Assembly (NCBI GenBank): GCA_937976175.1 | Contig: CALJTN010000266.1 | Span: forward strand, 1-33,033 | Direction of reading: 5' to 3' | DNA from: an uncultured Clostridiaceae bacterium | Lineage (GTDB): Bacteria > Bacillota > Clostridia > Clostridiales > Clostridiaceae | DNA: 33,033 nt | Shown here: positions 8,307-18,235 of the stretch, piece after piece | Layout: every line of letters starts with the position of its first letter | How positions within the stretch are numbered: the first letter of the stretch is position 1 | Position numbers and translations under genes: made by a program | Notes under the pieces: model-generated | What the model was told of the DNA's origin: nothing | Database searches by the model: none | What the model saw: only the letters and a program-made list of their open reading frames with translations

Positions 8307-9194
8307 TTATCTAAAGTTAATTAATATTTTAAACTGCATAATTAAAAATATTGTTGCTATAATTAATGACAAATAAATATATTTGTATGCTGATTTCCTA
8401 TCATACTTGGCATAAAAATAGCTTGCGTAATACATGCAGAAAAGCAAGGCCATATTTAGTACTCCATAAATGCTCTGCGTAAATGCAAATTGTTTGCCTG
8501 TACCTATTTTTATAGGGTTAAACTTTGCGTCAAAGTTTAACGGCATAGTATTAGGTAGGTTTTGTTTTAGATATAATATAAGTGGATTTAAAGTTAATAT
8601 CAATATAACTATACTTACTAAAACTAGAGGTAAAATAAAATGCTTATCTTTATGAAGATTATAGCTATGATTAACTTTATATTTCCACTCTACTTGATGC
8701 ACATTATTATATATTAAGGTTTTCTCGAATTCTTCATAATCTACAGGAGAAACTGCATAATTCATATGTTTAGTTTTTATATAAAAGATATTTTTATTAT
8801 CTGTAACAAACATTCTAGATGTTCCAATTTTATCAATAACAAATCGACCCATAGCAAAACTATTAGAGGCTACCCCATAAAGCTTAACCCCTTTGATTGT
8901 ACCAGTGGAAATAGTGTATCCTTCAATTTCATTTAAGGGTACTATTACTTTTTTTAAGGATGCAATAGCGTAAATCTTTAGATTTTCGCTATCAATAGTA
9001 CATTTAAGTGATGCATAAAGTAACATGTAATATACCTGATATATATTACAAGATATTAAAATCAGTTTTAATAGGCTAGCTACAATGTATGTATTAGTAA
9101 ACTTAAGCAATATTAGTATTACTATATTATAAGATATAGTAATCAGTAACATAAAGCCCAGCCCTCTCCCTTGTTTTGATATATAACTATTCAT
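8307..9194 (-). CDS. Membrane protein with bacterial PH-like domain (predicted)
   Basis: 295 aa ORF with N- and C-terminal TM segments around a soluble beta-rich region (LKIYAIASLKKVIVPLNEIEGYTI...RMFVTDNKNIFYIKTKHMNYAVSP) resembling bacterial PH domains. Confidence 0.6.
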   Translation of the reverse strand: MNSYISKQGRGLGFMLLITISYNIVILILLKFTNTYIVASLLKLILISCNIYQVYYMLLYASLKCTIDSENLKIYAIASLKKVIVPLNEIEGYTISTGTIKGVKLYGVASNSFAMGRFVIDKIGTSRMFVTDNKNIFYIKTKHMNYAVSPVDYEEFEKTLIYNNVHQVEWKYKVNHSYNLHKDKHFILPLVLVSIVILILTLNPLILYLKQNLPNTMPLNFDAKFNPIKIGTGKQFAFTQSIYGVLNMALLFCMYYASYFYAKYDRKSAYKYIYLSLIIATIFLIMQFKILINFR

Positions 9195-9215
9195 TTAATC
9201 ACCTTCTTAAAGCAC

Positions 9216-9245
9216 ATTATAACACACTTAAATCTATCTTGTAAA
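9216..9245 (-). promoter_or_regulatory. Sigma-A-type promoter of the PH-like membrane protein gene
   Basis: Minus strand TTTACA-N18-TATAAT just before the SD AAGAAGG. Confidence 0.6.
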
Positions 9246-9273
9246 TATTTTTTACATATTCTTACATTTAAAG

Positions 9274-9300
9274 TAAAAAACACCTTTAGAAGGTGTTTTA
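9274..9300 (-). terminator. Rho-independent terminator of rpoD
   Basis: Minus strand AAAACACCTTCTAAAGGTGTTTTTTAC overlapping the rpoD stop. Confidence 0.75.
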
Positions 9301-10395
9301 GTCTAAATAATCCTTTAGTTTTTTACTTCTACTTGGGTGTCTTAATTTGCGTAGAGCTTTAGCTTCAATTTGTCTAATTCTCTCTCTAGTTACGTTGAAC
9401 TCTTTGCCAACTTCCTCTAGCGTTCTTGCTCTTCCATCATCTAGTCCAAACCTTAACCTTAGAACCTTTTCTTCTCGAGGAGTCAAGGTATCTAAAACGT
9501 TGATTAGCTGTTCTTTTAGCATTGTAAATGCAGCTGCTTCTGCTGGTGCTAGGGCATCATCATCGGGAATAAAATCACCTAAATGACTATCTTCTTCTTC
9601 ACCTATAGGCGTCTCAAGAGATACTGGTTCTTGCGCAATTTTCATAATCTCTCTAACTTTTTCCACAGGCATTTCCATAATTTTAGCAACTTCGTCTGGT
9701 TGAGGCTCCCGTCCAAGTTCTTGTAGCAATTGTCTAGAAACTCTAATAAGCTTATTTATAGTTTCAACCATATGCACAGGTATCCTAATTGTTCTTGCTT
9801 GGTCTGCTATAGCTCTAGTTATTGCCTGCCTAATCCACCAGGTAGCATAGGTACTAAATTTAAAGCCTTTTCTATAATCAAATTTTTCTACAGCTTTTAT
9901 TAGACCTAAATTGCCCTCTTGAATAAGGTCTAAGAATAACATTCCTCTTCCCACGTATCGCTTAGCTATGCTTACCACTAGTCTTAAATTCGCTTCTGCT
10001 AGCCTTTTTTTAGCAACGGAATCTCCTTCTTCAATTTTTTTAGCAAGTTCGATTTCCTCGCTTGAAGATAATAATGAAACTTTTCCGATTTCTTTTAAAT
10101 ACATTCTAACAGGATCATCTATAGATATACCTTCTGGTATACTAATATCCAGTTCTTCACTCTCCGGTTCAATGTCGGTTTCAATTCCCGCTCCAGGTAT
10201 AACTTCCTGCATATCTCCAACAACATCTATATCCATTGATTCTAAAACTTCATATACCTTTTCTATTTGTTCTGGACTTAAGTCTATTTCATAAAGTTCA
10301 TCCATTACTTCCTTGTAAGTTAGAGATCCTTTTTTCTTGCCTTTTTCAATAAGTTTTTTCACTATAGTCATTTTTGAACTTTTATCCTTCATCAT
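9298..10395 (-). CDS. rpoD: RNA polymerase primary sigma factor (SigA/RpoD)
   Basis: 365 aa [63 protein letters not shown] and [44 protein letters not shown]. Confidence 0.99.
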   Translation of the reverse strand: MMKDKSSKMTIVKKLIEKGKKKGSLTYKEVMDELYEIDLSPEQIEKVYEVLESMDIDVVGDMQEVIPGAGIETDIEPESEELDISIPEGISIDDPVRMYLKEIGKVSLLSSSEEIELAKKIEEGDSVAKKRLAEANLRLVVSIAKRYVGRGMLFLDLIQEGNLGLIKAVEKFDYRKGFKFSTYATWWIRQAITRAIADQARTIRIPVHMVETINKLIRVSRQLLQELGREPQPDEVAKIMEMPVEKVREIMKIAQEPVSLETPIGEEEDSHLGDFIPDDDALAPAEAAAFTMLKEQLINVLDTLTPREEKVLRLRFGLDDGRARTLEEVGKEFNVTRERIRQIEAKALRKLRHPSRSKKLKDYLD

Positions 10396-10414
10396 ATTAC
10401 CTCCTTCCTAAATA

Positions 10415-12184
10415 CTATAATTGTTTTATATGTTTTTGTATCTCTATAAGATCTTGCGCTAATTTCATAGATTCTTCTAGCAACCCTTTTGATTCATATT
10501 GTTTGATTTTATTCATAATTTCTTTTTTCGACTCCTCTAACTTGAATTTTTTCAGTTCTTTTATGCAGTCATTTATAAGCTTTCTATGATCCTCTTCATC
10601 TCCAGCAAACTCAATTTCCATAGTGTTTATCCATTCTTTTGTACACTCTATATCATTGCATCTAAACTCAATTTTTCTATTTTTTTCACCTGGACTTAAA
10701 TTTTTAAACTCCACAATCAATCTATATATGTTTTTGTGGCTTTCAAGTACTAATTGCTCTAAATCCATATTTTCTGTAACATAATTACAATTTTCTTCAT
10801 TTATGTACATAAACTTCAACAAATTTCTTTCAGCCTTAATATATGCTGGTTCTAAATATAATTTTTGTCCAAAATCTTGTTGTATATTCATTTCTTGAGA
10901 TTTATTTGAATTTTTGTTAATTTCTTCGCTTAATAAGTCATATATTGCTTGTTCTTTTATACCTGTATCCTCAGAAATCTTCTTTATATAAACATCTTTT
11001 TCAACGGGATCCAAGTCTGCAATAATTTCAGTAACCTTTTTCACATACTGTATTATCATTTCACTATTCGAAAAATTTATTCCATCCCCAGCTCTTTTAA
11101 GCCTATAATCTATTAAAGGAAGGGCATCCTCCACTAATTTCTCAAAAGCCTGTTTTCCATTATTTTTAATATATTCATCTGGATCCTTTCCCTTTGGAAC
11201 TATAAGCACTCTTAAGTCAAAGCCTTCGTTCCTTAATATGGTGAGGCCCCTTACTGTTGCTGACTGACCTGCAAAATCAGCATCAAATGAAATAATAACT
11301 GTGTCTACATGCTTTTTTAATAACTTTGCTTGGTTAATAGTAAGTGCTGTGCCCAGTGAAGCAACAACGTTGGAAAAACCATATTGATGAAGTGAAATAC
11401 AATCCATATATCCCTCTACAATTATTATTGTGCGAGATTTATTATTCTTGATTACAAAATTCAATCCATAAAGGTGCACCCCTTTGTGAAAAAGCGGAGT
11501 CTCCGGTGAATTTAAATATTTTGGTTTTGAATCATCTAAAACCCTTCCTCCAAACCCGATGACTTTACCCTTATAATCAAATACAGGGAATATTATCCTA
11601 TTTCTAAATCTATCATAATAAGACCCTTTAGGACTTTTAATAATTAATCCTACATTAAATAAATCTAATTCCGAGTAGCCTTTCTTCTTCAGATGTAACA
11701 ACAGTCCATCCCATTTATCAAAAGAAAATCCTAACCCAAATTTCTTCATAGCAGCTTCAGAAATACCCCGATTTATGAAATATGCCGAAGCCTTCTTATC
11801 CTTTCTTAAATTGTCATAAAAATACCTGGCTGCTTCTACATTAATATTGTACATTTTGTTATACATGTCTTGCTGTAACTTATTTTCTTTATTTTCCAAA
11901 TCTATAGTAATGTTAGCTCTTTCAGCCAGTACCCTTGCAGCCTCAGGAAAAGTTAGATTCCTATCCTTCATAATATAACTTATTACATTGCCAGCTTCAC
12001 CACAGCCAAAGCATTTATAAATTTGCTTTTCTCCGGACACCGTAAAGGAAGGACTCTTCTCATTATGAAAAGGGCAAAGGCCAGTATAATTTCTTCCTGT
12101 CCTTTTAAGTTTAACTCTCTCAGATATTACATCCACAATATCATTTTGTTCCTTTATCTTTCGGATGACATCTTCAGCAATCAA
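10415..12184 (-). CDS. dnaG: DNA primase
   Basis: 589 aa ORF: zinc-finger CPFHNEKSPSFTV..YKCFGCGEAGNVISYIM, TOPRIM IIVEGYMDCISLHQYG and SFDADFAGQSA. Confidence 0.98.
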   Translation of the reverse strand: MIAEDVIRKIKEQNDIVDVISERVKLKRTGRNYTGLCPFHNEKSPSFTVSGEKQIYKCFGCGEAGNVISYIMKDRNLTFPEAARVLAERANITIDLENKENKLQQDMYNKMYNINVEAARYFYDNLRKDKKASAYFINRGISEAAMKKFGLGFSFDKWDGLLLHLKKKGYSELDLFNVGLIIKSPKGSYYDRFRNRIIFPVFDYKGKVIGFGGRVLDDSKPKYLNSPETPLFHKGVHLYGLNFVIKNNKSRTIIIVEGYMDCISLHQYGFSNVVASLGTALTINQAKLLKKHVDTVIISFDADFAGQSATVRGLTILRNEGFDLRVLIVPKGKDPDEYIKNNGKQAFEKLVEDALPLIDYRLKRAGDGINFSNSEMIIQYVKKVTEIIADLDPVEKDVYIKKISEDTGIKEQAIYDLLSEEINKNSNKSQEMNIQQDFGQKLYLEPAYIKAERNLLKFMYINEENCNYVTENMDLEQLVLESHKNIYRLIVEFKNLSPGEKNRKIEFRCNDIECTKEWINTMEIEFAGDEEDHRKLINDCIKELKKFKLEESKKEIMNKIKQYESKGLLEESMKLAQDLIEIQKHIKQL

Positions 12185-12228
12185 TAGATTATTACCACCT
12201 TACTTATATAAATTCACAATATATTTTT

Positions 12229-12253
12229 ATTCGACAAAAAAGTGTATTATCCT
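12229..12253 (-). promoter_or_regulatory. Putative sigma-H promoter upstream of dnaG-rpoD
   Basis: Minus strand AGGATAA-N13-CGAAT, matching the SigH consensus RnAGGAWWW / RnnGAAT with spoVG-like spacing. Confidence 0.55.
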
Positions 12254-12311
12254 GCTTTAAATCCACTTTTTTTAATAATAATTATCTTCGCTTATAATAT
12301 ATTCTTTATAA

Positions 12312-12345
12312 AATACAAATATCCTTCAATATTTGTATTTTTTAT
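12312..12345. terminator. Hairpin terminator downstream of dgt
   Basis: AATACAAATAT-ccttca-ATATTTGTATT with T-rich flanks on both strands. Confidence 0.55.
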
Positions 12346-12411
12346 TTTTTTCTTTATAAATTTTAGATTAATATATCTTTTCCAAAACTAGCATAAATTT
12401 ATTCTATGAAT

Positions 12412-13440
12412 TTAATAAATAACAACTTTAGGCACATATAAATTATTAAAGAGCATTAAGCAGTAATCATCGCTCATACCAGAAATATAATCTGCTACTC
12501 CTATATGCAAACCCGCCTCTTTAACTATTGTTTTATAAAAATCCGGCATGGCTTGTGGTTTGTTATAATAATATGTATATACTTGATTTAAAACGAATTG
12601 TGCTTTTTCCCTTTCTTCCTTTAATATTTGGCCTTTATATATATTCTTAAACATAAAATCTCTTAAATCACCTAATGCTCTATCAACGCTTTCACTAAGG
12701 GATACGCCTATAATACCTCTATTTAAGTTATCTAAGGTATTATAAATGCAATCCTTAACTAAAGTACCTATCCTCATACCGTGATTCACACCTAGTACTT
12801 CAGTGGACTTTTCCGGTAGCATTGCTTCTTTCAATAACCCCGCTCTTATAGAATCATCTATATCATGATTAACATAGGCAATCTTATCGCTATATCTAAC
12901 AACCTGACCTTCCAGGGTTGTAGCTTTACCATATTTCGAAGAAAAACCACTGTGATTAAGAATTCCATCCAATACTTCTTCACTTAAATTAAGCCCCGCA
13001 CCGGACTTTTCGATTTTTGTTAACACTCTAATACTATTTTCATTGTGCTTAAATCCTTGTGGTAAAATACTATTAAGCACCTCTTCACCGTTATGAGCAA
13101 ATGGCACATGCCCTATGTCGTGACCTAAAGCTATAGCTTCTATTAAATCCTCATTTAACCCTATACCTTTACCTATGGTTTTAGCTATCTGCGCAACCTC
13201 TAAGGTATGGGTTAATCTTGTTCTATAATGATCACTACTGGTCTTTATGTATACTTGTGTCTTATGCTTCAACCTCCTAAATGATTTACTATGAATTATC
13301 CTATCTCTGTCCACCATATAGCAGGTTCTTACATCATCCTTATGTTCTAATACCTTCCGACCCTTTGAGTCTTGAGATAAGGCTCCATGTGCTATAATGA
13401 TCTTAGCTTCATTACTTTCTATTTTTTCCCGGATATTCAT
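12412..13440 (-). CDS. dgt: Deoxyguanosinetriphosphate triphosphohydrolase-like HD protein
   Basis: ORF 12412..13476, start more likely the internal ATG at 13440 ([17 protein letters not shown]). Motifs [58 protein letters not shown]. Confidence 0.92.
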   Translation of the reverse strand: MNIREKIESNEAKIIIAHGALSQDSKGRKVLEHKDDVRTCYMVDRDRIIHSKSFRRLKHKTQVYIKTSSDHYRTRLTHTLEVAQIAKTIGKGIGLNEDLIEAIALGHDIGHVPFAHNGEEVLNSILPQGFKHNENSIRVLTKIEKSGAGLNLSEEVLDGILNHSGFSSKYGKATTLEGQVVRYSDKIAYVNHDIDDSIRAGLLKEAMLPEKSTEVLGVNHGMRIGTLVKDCIYNTLDNLNRGIIGVSLSESVDRALGDLRDFMFKNIYKGQILKEEREKAQFVLNQVYTYYYNKPQAMPDFYKTIVKEAGLHIGVADYISGMSDDYCLMLFNNLYVPKVVIY

Positions 13441-13648
13441 AAATCCCCTCCTGCTGTTCGCTGTGGCACAAAACAATTATTAATTGTTTTACCTCCTGAA
13501 CTTAATACTATTCTTTCAATTATTTAAGTTTTCTTCATTTACTTATTATTCTACAAATTAAATTAATTTCCCTTTTTTAATATTAAACGTATATTATTAA
13601 AGTTCTATTAATATTCTATTAATGTAATAATTTTTTAGGAGTGTTAAG

Positions 13649-14713
13649 ATGCCCTCCACGGCTAAAAACTTTAATAACATAAACTTATTATCTGAAGAAA
13701 ATGTAAAAAAATACATTCTACCTCAATATAAGTTAACTAATGCTGATATCACGCAAATTAAATTTAAAGATACTGATAAACAAAGAGCTGTATATAAAGT
13801 TCAATATTTCGATGAATGCTATTGTTTAAAAAAAGTTTATTATTCTGTAAAAGATTTATTATTTGTGTACTCAGCTATTGAATGGTTATACCGAAATAAC
13901 ATCCATGTACCTCGAATTCTGAAAACAGCCACTAATAGTAGATTTGTAAACTACAGTAATATGTTGTTCATACTTACCCCCTGGATCGATGGCACTAAAT
14001 GTGACTATGATAATATTGATCACATACTAGCCTGCAGCACCAATCTTGCAAAAATGCACAAAGTAAGTATCAACTTTATGCCTATATGCGGTAGTACAAT
14101 GAAGCAGGGCTATAACGATTTAAGCACTTCCATATATAAGCACTATGAGAGCCTTCTTAATTTCTCTAACCTAGCTTATAAGTATAATGATGCCTTTTCA
14201 AAGCTCTATCTTGAGCATTTCGATTCTAGTAGTAAGATGGCTGAGTATTCTTCAAATATTGCCTACAATATCAATCTTAGCAACCTTACAAAATCATTAT
14301 GTCACCTTGACTATGTTAATAAAAATATTATCTTTGATACTAATAACGAAATATGGGTAATTGATTTTGATAAATGTAGAAATGATTATTGTGCCCATGA
14401 TATCTCCTACTGTTTGAGGAGACTTCTAAAAAGAGATAATACAAAATGGGATTTGGAACTAGCAATAAGCTTCTTAGAATTATACGATAAGATTATGCCT
14501 TTAACCTTAGACGACTATAAATACATTCTTGTCTATTTAGCTTTTCCCCAAAGATATTGGAAAATATCAAGAGATTATTATGGGAATATAAATAAATGTA
14601 ACAAAAAGGCATTCTATAACCTATTAAATAGTTCAACTAATAAAAATGAATATCAATTAGATTTTGTTGAAAAACTTAAGGCCTATATTGAAAATAAATT
14701 TAAAACAACTTAA
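13649..14713 (+). CDS. CotS-family / aminoglycoside phosphotransferase-like spore coat protein
   Basis: 354 aa ORF with SD AGGAGTG and kinase-fold motifs CHLDYVNKNIIFD and IWVIDFDK typical of the clostridial CotS family. Confidence 0.75.
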   Translation: MPSTAKNFNNINLLSEENVKKYILPQYKLTNADITQIKFKDTDKQRAVYKVQYFDECYCLKKVYYSVKDLLFVYSAIEWLYRNNIHVPRILKTATNSRFVNYSNMLFILTPWIDGTKCDYDNIDHILACSTNLAKMHKVSINFMPICGSTMKQGYNDLSTSIYKHYESLLNFSNLAYKYNDAFSKLYLEHFDSSSKMAEYSSNIAYNINLSNLTKSLCHLDYVNKNIIFDTNNEIWVIDFDKCRNDYCAHDISYCLRRLLKRDNTKWDLELAISFLELYDKIMPLTLDDYKYILVYLAFPQRYWKISRDYYGNINKCNKKAFYNLLNSSTNKNEYQLDFVEKLKAYIENKFKTT

Positions 14714-14759
14714 ATCAATGCTATTTTAAGTTTGAAATTTTATAATTAATAGCAAATAA

Positions 14760-14790
14760 AAAGCCACTGCAAAGCAGCGGCCTTTTATTT
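14760..14790. terminator. Bidirectional terminator between the CotS-like gene and ppdK
   Basis: AAAAAGCCACTGC-aaa-GCAGCGGCCTTTTATTTT; stem with flanking A/T runs on both strands. Confidence 0.85.
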
Positions 14791-14822
14791 TAAATTAATT
14801 AGTTCTATCTGAGTAGCAAATA

Positions 14823-17459
14823 CTATTTTTTTCTTGGATTGTTTACTTCAGCTTGTGCTGCAGCAAGTCTTGCAACTGGAACTCTGAATGGTGAACATGA
14901 TACATAATCAAGTCCCACATTATGACAGAATTCAACAGAAGATGGATCTCCACCGTGCTCTCCGCATATTCCAAGTTTTATTTCAGGTCTAGTTGATTTT
15001 CCAAGTTCAACAGCCATTTTAACAAGTTTGCCTACTCCACCTTGGTCTAATTTTTGGAACGGATCAAATTCGAAAACTTTCTTTTCATAGTAATCTTTCA
15101 AGAAGTTTCCTGCATCATCTCTTGAGAATCCAAAAGTCATTTGTGTCAAATCATTTGTTCCAAATGAGAAGAACTCTGCTTCTTTAGCTATTAAATCAGC
15201 TGTAAGTGCCGCTCTTGGAATTTCAATCATTGTACCAACCATGTATTTTAAATCACTGCCTTTTTCAGCTATGATCGCATCAGCAATTCTTACTACTATA
15301 TCTTTAACATATTTTAATTCTTTAACTTCTCCAATTAGTGGAATCATTATTTCAGGAATAATATTATATCCTTTTCTGCTCTTAACATCTATAGCAGCTT
15401 CAATAACCGCTCTAGTTTGCATTTCAGCTATTTCTGGATATGATACTGCAAGTCTGCATCCTCTATGTCCCATCATTGGGTTAAACTCATGTAATGATTC
15501 AACAGTAGCTTTTAAATCTTCAAAAGTTATTCCCATTTCACTTGCGAGTTCCTTTATATCTTCTTCAGCATGTGGTAAGAATTCATGTAGTGGTGGATCT
15601 AAGAATCTGATTGTAGCTGGTCTTTCTGCAAGTTCCTCATAGATACCAATAAAGTCTTTTCTTTGCATTGGTAATAATTTTTCAAGGGCCGCTCTTCTTG
15701 AAGTTTCATTTTTAGCAACAATCATTTCTCTTATAGCCATTATTCTATCTGCATCAAAGAACATATGCTCAGTTCTGCAAAGACCAATACCTTCTGCTCC
15801 GTATTTAACTGCTTGTGCAGTATCTCTTGGAGTATCAGCATTAGTTCTAACTTTTAGACTTCTTATTTCATCAGCCCAACCCATAAATGTTCCAAAGTAT
15901 CCGCTTATTTCTGGTTCAACCGTTTTAATTTGTCCAGCGTAAACATTTCCTGTACTTCCATCTATTGAAATAAAGTCACCTTCATGGTAAACAGCTTCTC
16001 CAATTTGGAAAGTTTTAGCTTCTTCATTAACTCTTAATTCTCCACAACCAGCAACACAGCAAGTTCCCATTCCTCTTGCTACAACCGCAGCGTGAGAAGT
16101 CATTCCTCCCCTTACTGTTAATATACCTTCTGCAGCAACCATACCTTCAATATCTTCTGGTGAAGTTTCAAGTCTTACAAGAACAACTTTTTCTCCAGCT
16201 TCATGTTTAGCTTTTGCGTCTTCAGCTGTAAAGTATACTTTTCCACAAGCAGCTCCTGGAGATGCTGGCAAACCTTTAGCTATTACTGTAGATTTATTTA
16301 AATCTTCTGTATCAAAATTAGGGTGAAGTAATGTATCTAGTTGTTTTGGATCAACCTTCATCATAGCTTCTTCTTTAGTTAACATTCCCTCTTCAACCAG
16401 TTCTACAGCAATCTTAAGTGCAGCTTGTGCAGTTCTCTTACCGTTTCTTGTTTGCAGGAAGTATAATTTCCCATCCTCAATTGTAAACTCCATATCTTGC
16501 ATATCTTTATAGTGTTTTTCAAGAGTGTTTACGATATCCATGAATTCGCCATATACTTTTGGCATATCTTTTTCAAGTTGAGATATATCTTGTGGAGTTC
16601 TTATTCCTGCAACAACGTCTTCACCTTGTGCATTCATTAAGTACTCAGCATAGATTCCTTTTTCTCCAGTAGATGGGTTTCTTGAGAAAGCAACACCAGT
16701 TCCTGATGTCTCTCCTTTGTTACCAAATACCATTTCTTGAACGTTTACTGCCGTTCCCCAATCCCCTGGAATATCATTTAATCTTCTATATACGTTAGCT
16801 CTAGGATTATCCCATGATCTAAAAACTGCTGTTATAGACTCTATTAATTGGCTTGTTGGATCACTTGGGAATTCTGCGCCTTTTTCTTCTTTATAGAATT
16901 CTTTAAATTGTTTAACTAATTCTTTTAAATCATTAGCATCCAGCTCAGTATCGAATTTTACGCCTTTTTCTTCTTTCATTTTATCCATTATGTTCTCAAA
17001 GTTTCTTTTTTCAACGTCCATAACAACGTCAGCAAACATTTGGATAAATCTTCTGTAAGAGTCATAAGCAAATCTTGGGTTATTTGTTAACTTTGCCATA
17101 ACCTCTACTGTGTCGTCATTTAATCCAAGATTTAAAATTGTATCCATCATACCAGGCATTGATGCTCTCGCTCCAGATCTAACTGATACAAGTAATGGAT
17201 TTTCTAAACTTCCAAATTTCTTTCCTGTAATGTTTTCAAGTTCTGCCATTTTAGCATGAATTTCAGAAACAATTTCAGATGCGATTAATTGACCATCTTC
17301 ATAGTATTTATTACAAGCCTCAGTAGTAACTGTGAATCCCATTGGTACTGGAATTCCAAGACTCGTCATATCTGCAAGGTTTGCACCTTTTCCTCCTAGA
17401 AGATTTTTCATTGAAAGATCACCCTCACTAAAAAGGTAAACGTATTTTTTATTTTCCAT
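14823..17459 (-). CDS. ppdK: Pyruvate, phosphate dikinase
   Basis: ORF 14823..17483, likely start ATG 17459 (MENKKYVYLF). Motifs LLGGKGANLADMTSLGIPVPMGFTVTTEAC, RGGMTSHAAVVARGMGTCCVAGC, EFFSFGTNDLTQMTFGFSRDDAG, GICGEHGGDPSSVEF. Confidence 0.99.
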   Translation of the reverse strand: MENKKYVYLFSEGDLSMKNLLGGKGANLADMTSLGIPVPMGFTVTTEACNKYYEDGQLIASEIVSEIHAKMAELENITGKKFGSLENPLLVSVRSGARASMPGMMDTILNLGLNDDTVEVMAKLTNNPRFAYDSYRRFIQMFADVVMDVEKRNFENIMDKMKEEKGVKFDTELDANDLKELVKQFKEFYKEEKGAEFPSDPTSQLIESITAVFRSWDNPRANVYRRLNDIPGDWGTAVNVQEMVFGNKGETSGTGVAFSRNPSTGEKGIYAEYLMNAQGEDVVAGIRTPQDISQLEKDMPKVYGEFMDIVNTLEKHYKDMQDMEFTIEDGKLYFLQTRNGKRTAQAALKIAVELVEEGMLTKEEAMMKVDPKQLDTLLHPNFDTEDLNKSTVIAKGLPASPGAACGKVYFTAEDAKAKHEAGEKVVLVRLETSPEDIEGMVAAEGILTVRGGMTSHAAVVARGMGTCCVAGCGELRVNEEAKTFQIGEAVYHEGDFISIDGSTGNVYAGQIKTVEPEISGYFGTFMGWADEIRSLKVRTNADTPRDTAQAVKYGAEGIGLCRTEHMFFDADRIMAIREMIVAKNETSRRAALEKLLPMQRKDFIGIYEELAERPATIRFLDPPLHEFLPHAEEDIKELASEMGITFEDLKATVESLHEFNPMMGHRGCRLAVSYPEIAEMQTRAVIEAAIDVKSRKGYNIIPEIMIPLIGEVKELKYVKDIVVRIADAIIAEKGSDLKYMVGTMIEIPRAALTADLIAKEAEFFSFGTNDLTQMTFGFSRDDAGNFLKDYYEKKVFEFDPFQKLDQGGVGKLVKMAVELGKSTRPEIKLGICGEHGGDPSSVEFCHNVGLDYVSCSPFRVPVARLAAAQAEVNNPRKK

Positions 17460-17497
17460 TTGTATACAACCCCTTCGATTCAAAATTATATATGATA

Positions 17498-17538
17498 ATG
17501 GGTATGAAAATGTCCCACCAGGGACAAACCGTACCCAT
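17498..17538 (-). repeat. Intercistronic hairpin between ccpN-like gene and ppdK
   Basis: Minus strand ATGGGTA-cggttt-GTCCC-TGGT-GGGAC-attttca-TACCCAT; no U-tract. Confidence 0.6.
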
Positions 17539-17557
17539 CTTCACTCACTTTACTTCT

Positions 17558-18199
17558 TTAGCCATTCTCACCCATTTTCACAAATAATCTTGTGATGTTG
17601 GTTTTAGATATTTTGCCCACAATTTGAAAAGTTTCTTTTCCATTTTCAAATTTTCTTTCTACCACTGGTAGACTATCTACTTCGTGCTCTATAATTCTTT
17701 GTGCTGATAAATAAACACTATCTTCTTTTTCAACTAGAACTATGTTTGGCATTCTAGTCATTATAATTCCTACTGGTACTTTGTGCATATCTGTACCACC
17801 CATAGCCATTTTCAGGAAGTCTTTTCTAGACACAGCTCCCACTAAATTACCATTATTATGTATAAATAAAGTACCTACATCATTTAAAAACAAATGTACT
17901 ATAGCGTCGTAAACCATAGTTTCTTCTGTTGCCATTACAGGTTTAGACATTACATCCTTAACCTTGATATTTCTTATATAATCATAAACTAAGCTGTAAG
18001 AGGGTTTCTTTGAATAGATATATCCAACCTTAGGTCTTGCTTCTAAAATGCCAGTCATGGTTAATATTGCCAAATCCGGCCTTAGTGCAGCCCTTGTGAC
18101 ACCTAACTTATTTGCTAGTTTCTCACTTGTAATAGGTGGATTTTCTTTAACTAATCTTATTATCTCTTCTTGTCTCGGTGTTAATTTTATTTTTTCCAC
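17558..18199 (-). CDS. ccpN: HTH + tandem CBS-domain transcriptional regulator, CcpN/YqzB family
   Basis: 213 aa ORF: N-terminal HTH (LTPRQEEIIRLVKENPPITSEKLANKLGVTRAALRPDLAILTMTGILEARPKVGY) then CBS repeats; adjacent to ppdK. Confidence 0.88.
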   Translation of the reverse strand: MEKIKLTPRQEEIIRLVKENPPITSEKLANKLGVTRAALRPDLAILTMTGILEARPKVGYIYSKKPSYSLVYDYIRNIKVKDVMSKPVMATEETMVYDAIVHLFLNDVGTLFIHNNGNLVGAVSRKDFLKMAMGGTDMHKVPVGIIMTRMPNIVLVEKEDSVYLSAQRIIEHEVDSLPVVERKFENGKETFQIVGKISKTNITRLFVKMGENG

Positions 18200-18224
18200 C
18201 CTCTTTCTATTATAACTTATTAGT

Positions 18225-18235
18225 TATGCCATATA
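18225..18235 (+). promoter_or_regulatory. Putative CcpN operator in the ccpN leader
   Basis: TATGCCATATA matches the B. subtilis CcpN consensus TRTGHYATAYW exactly, 26 nt upstream of the ccpN start. Confidence 0.4.

Noticed and set aside
9347-10589. Plus-strand ORFs 9347-9586, 9968-10294, 10374-10589
   Set aside because: Antisense to rpoD/dnaG coding sequence; Ser/Phe-rich mirror translations.
15241-15642. Plus-strand 133 aa ORF
   Set aside because: Antisense to the highly conserved ppdK C-terminal domain.
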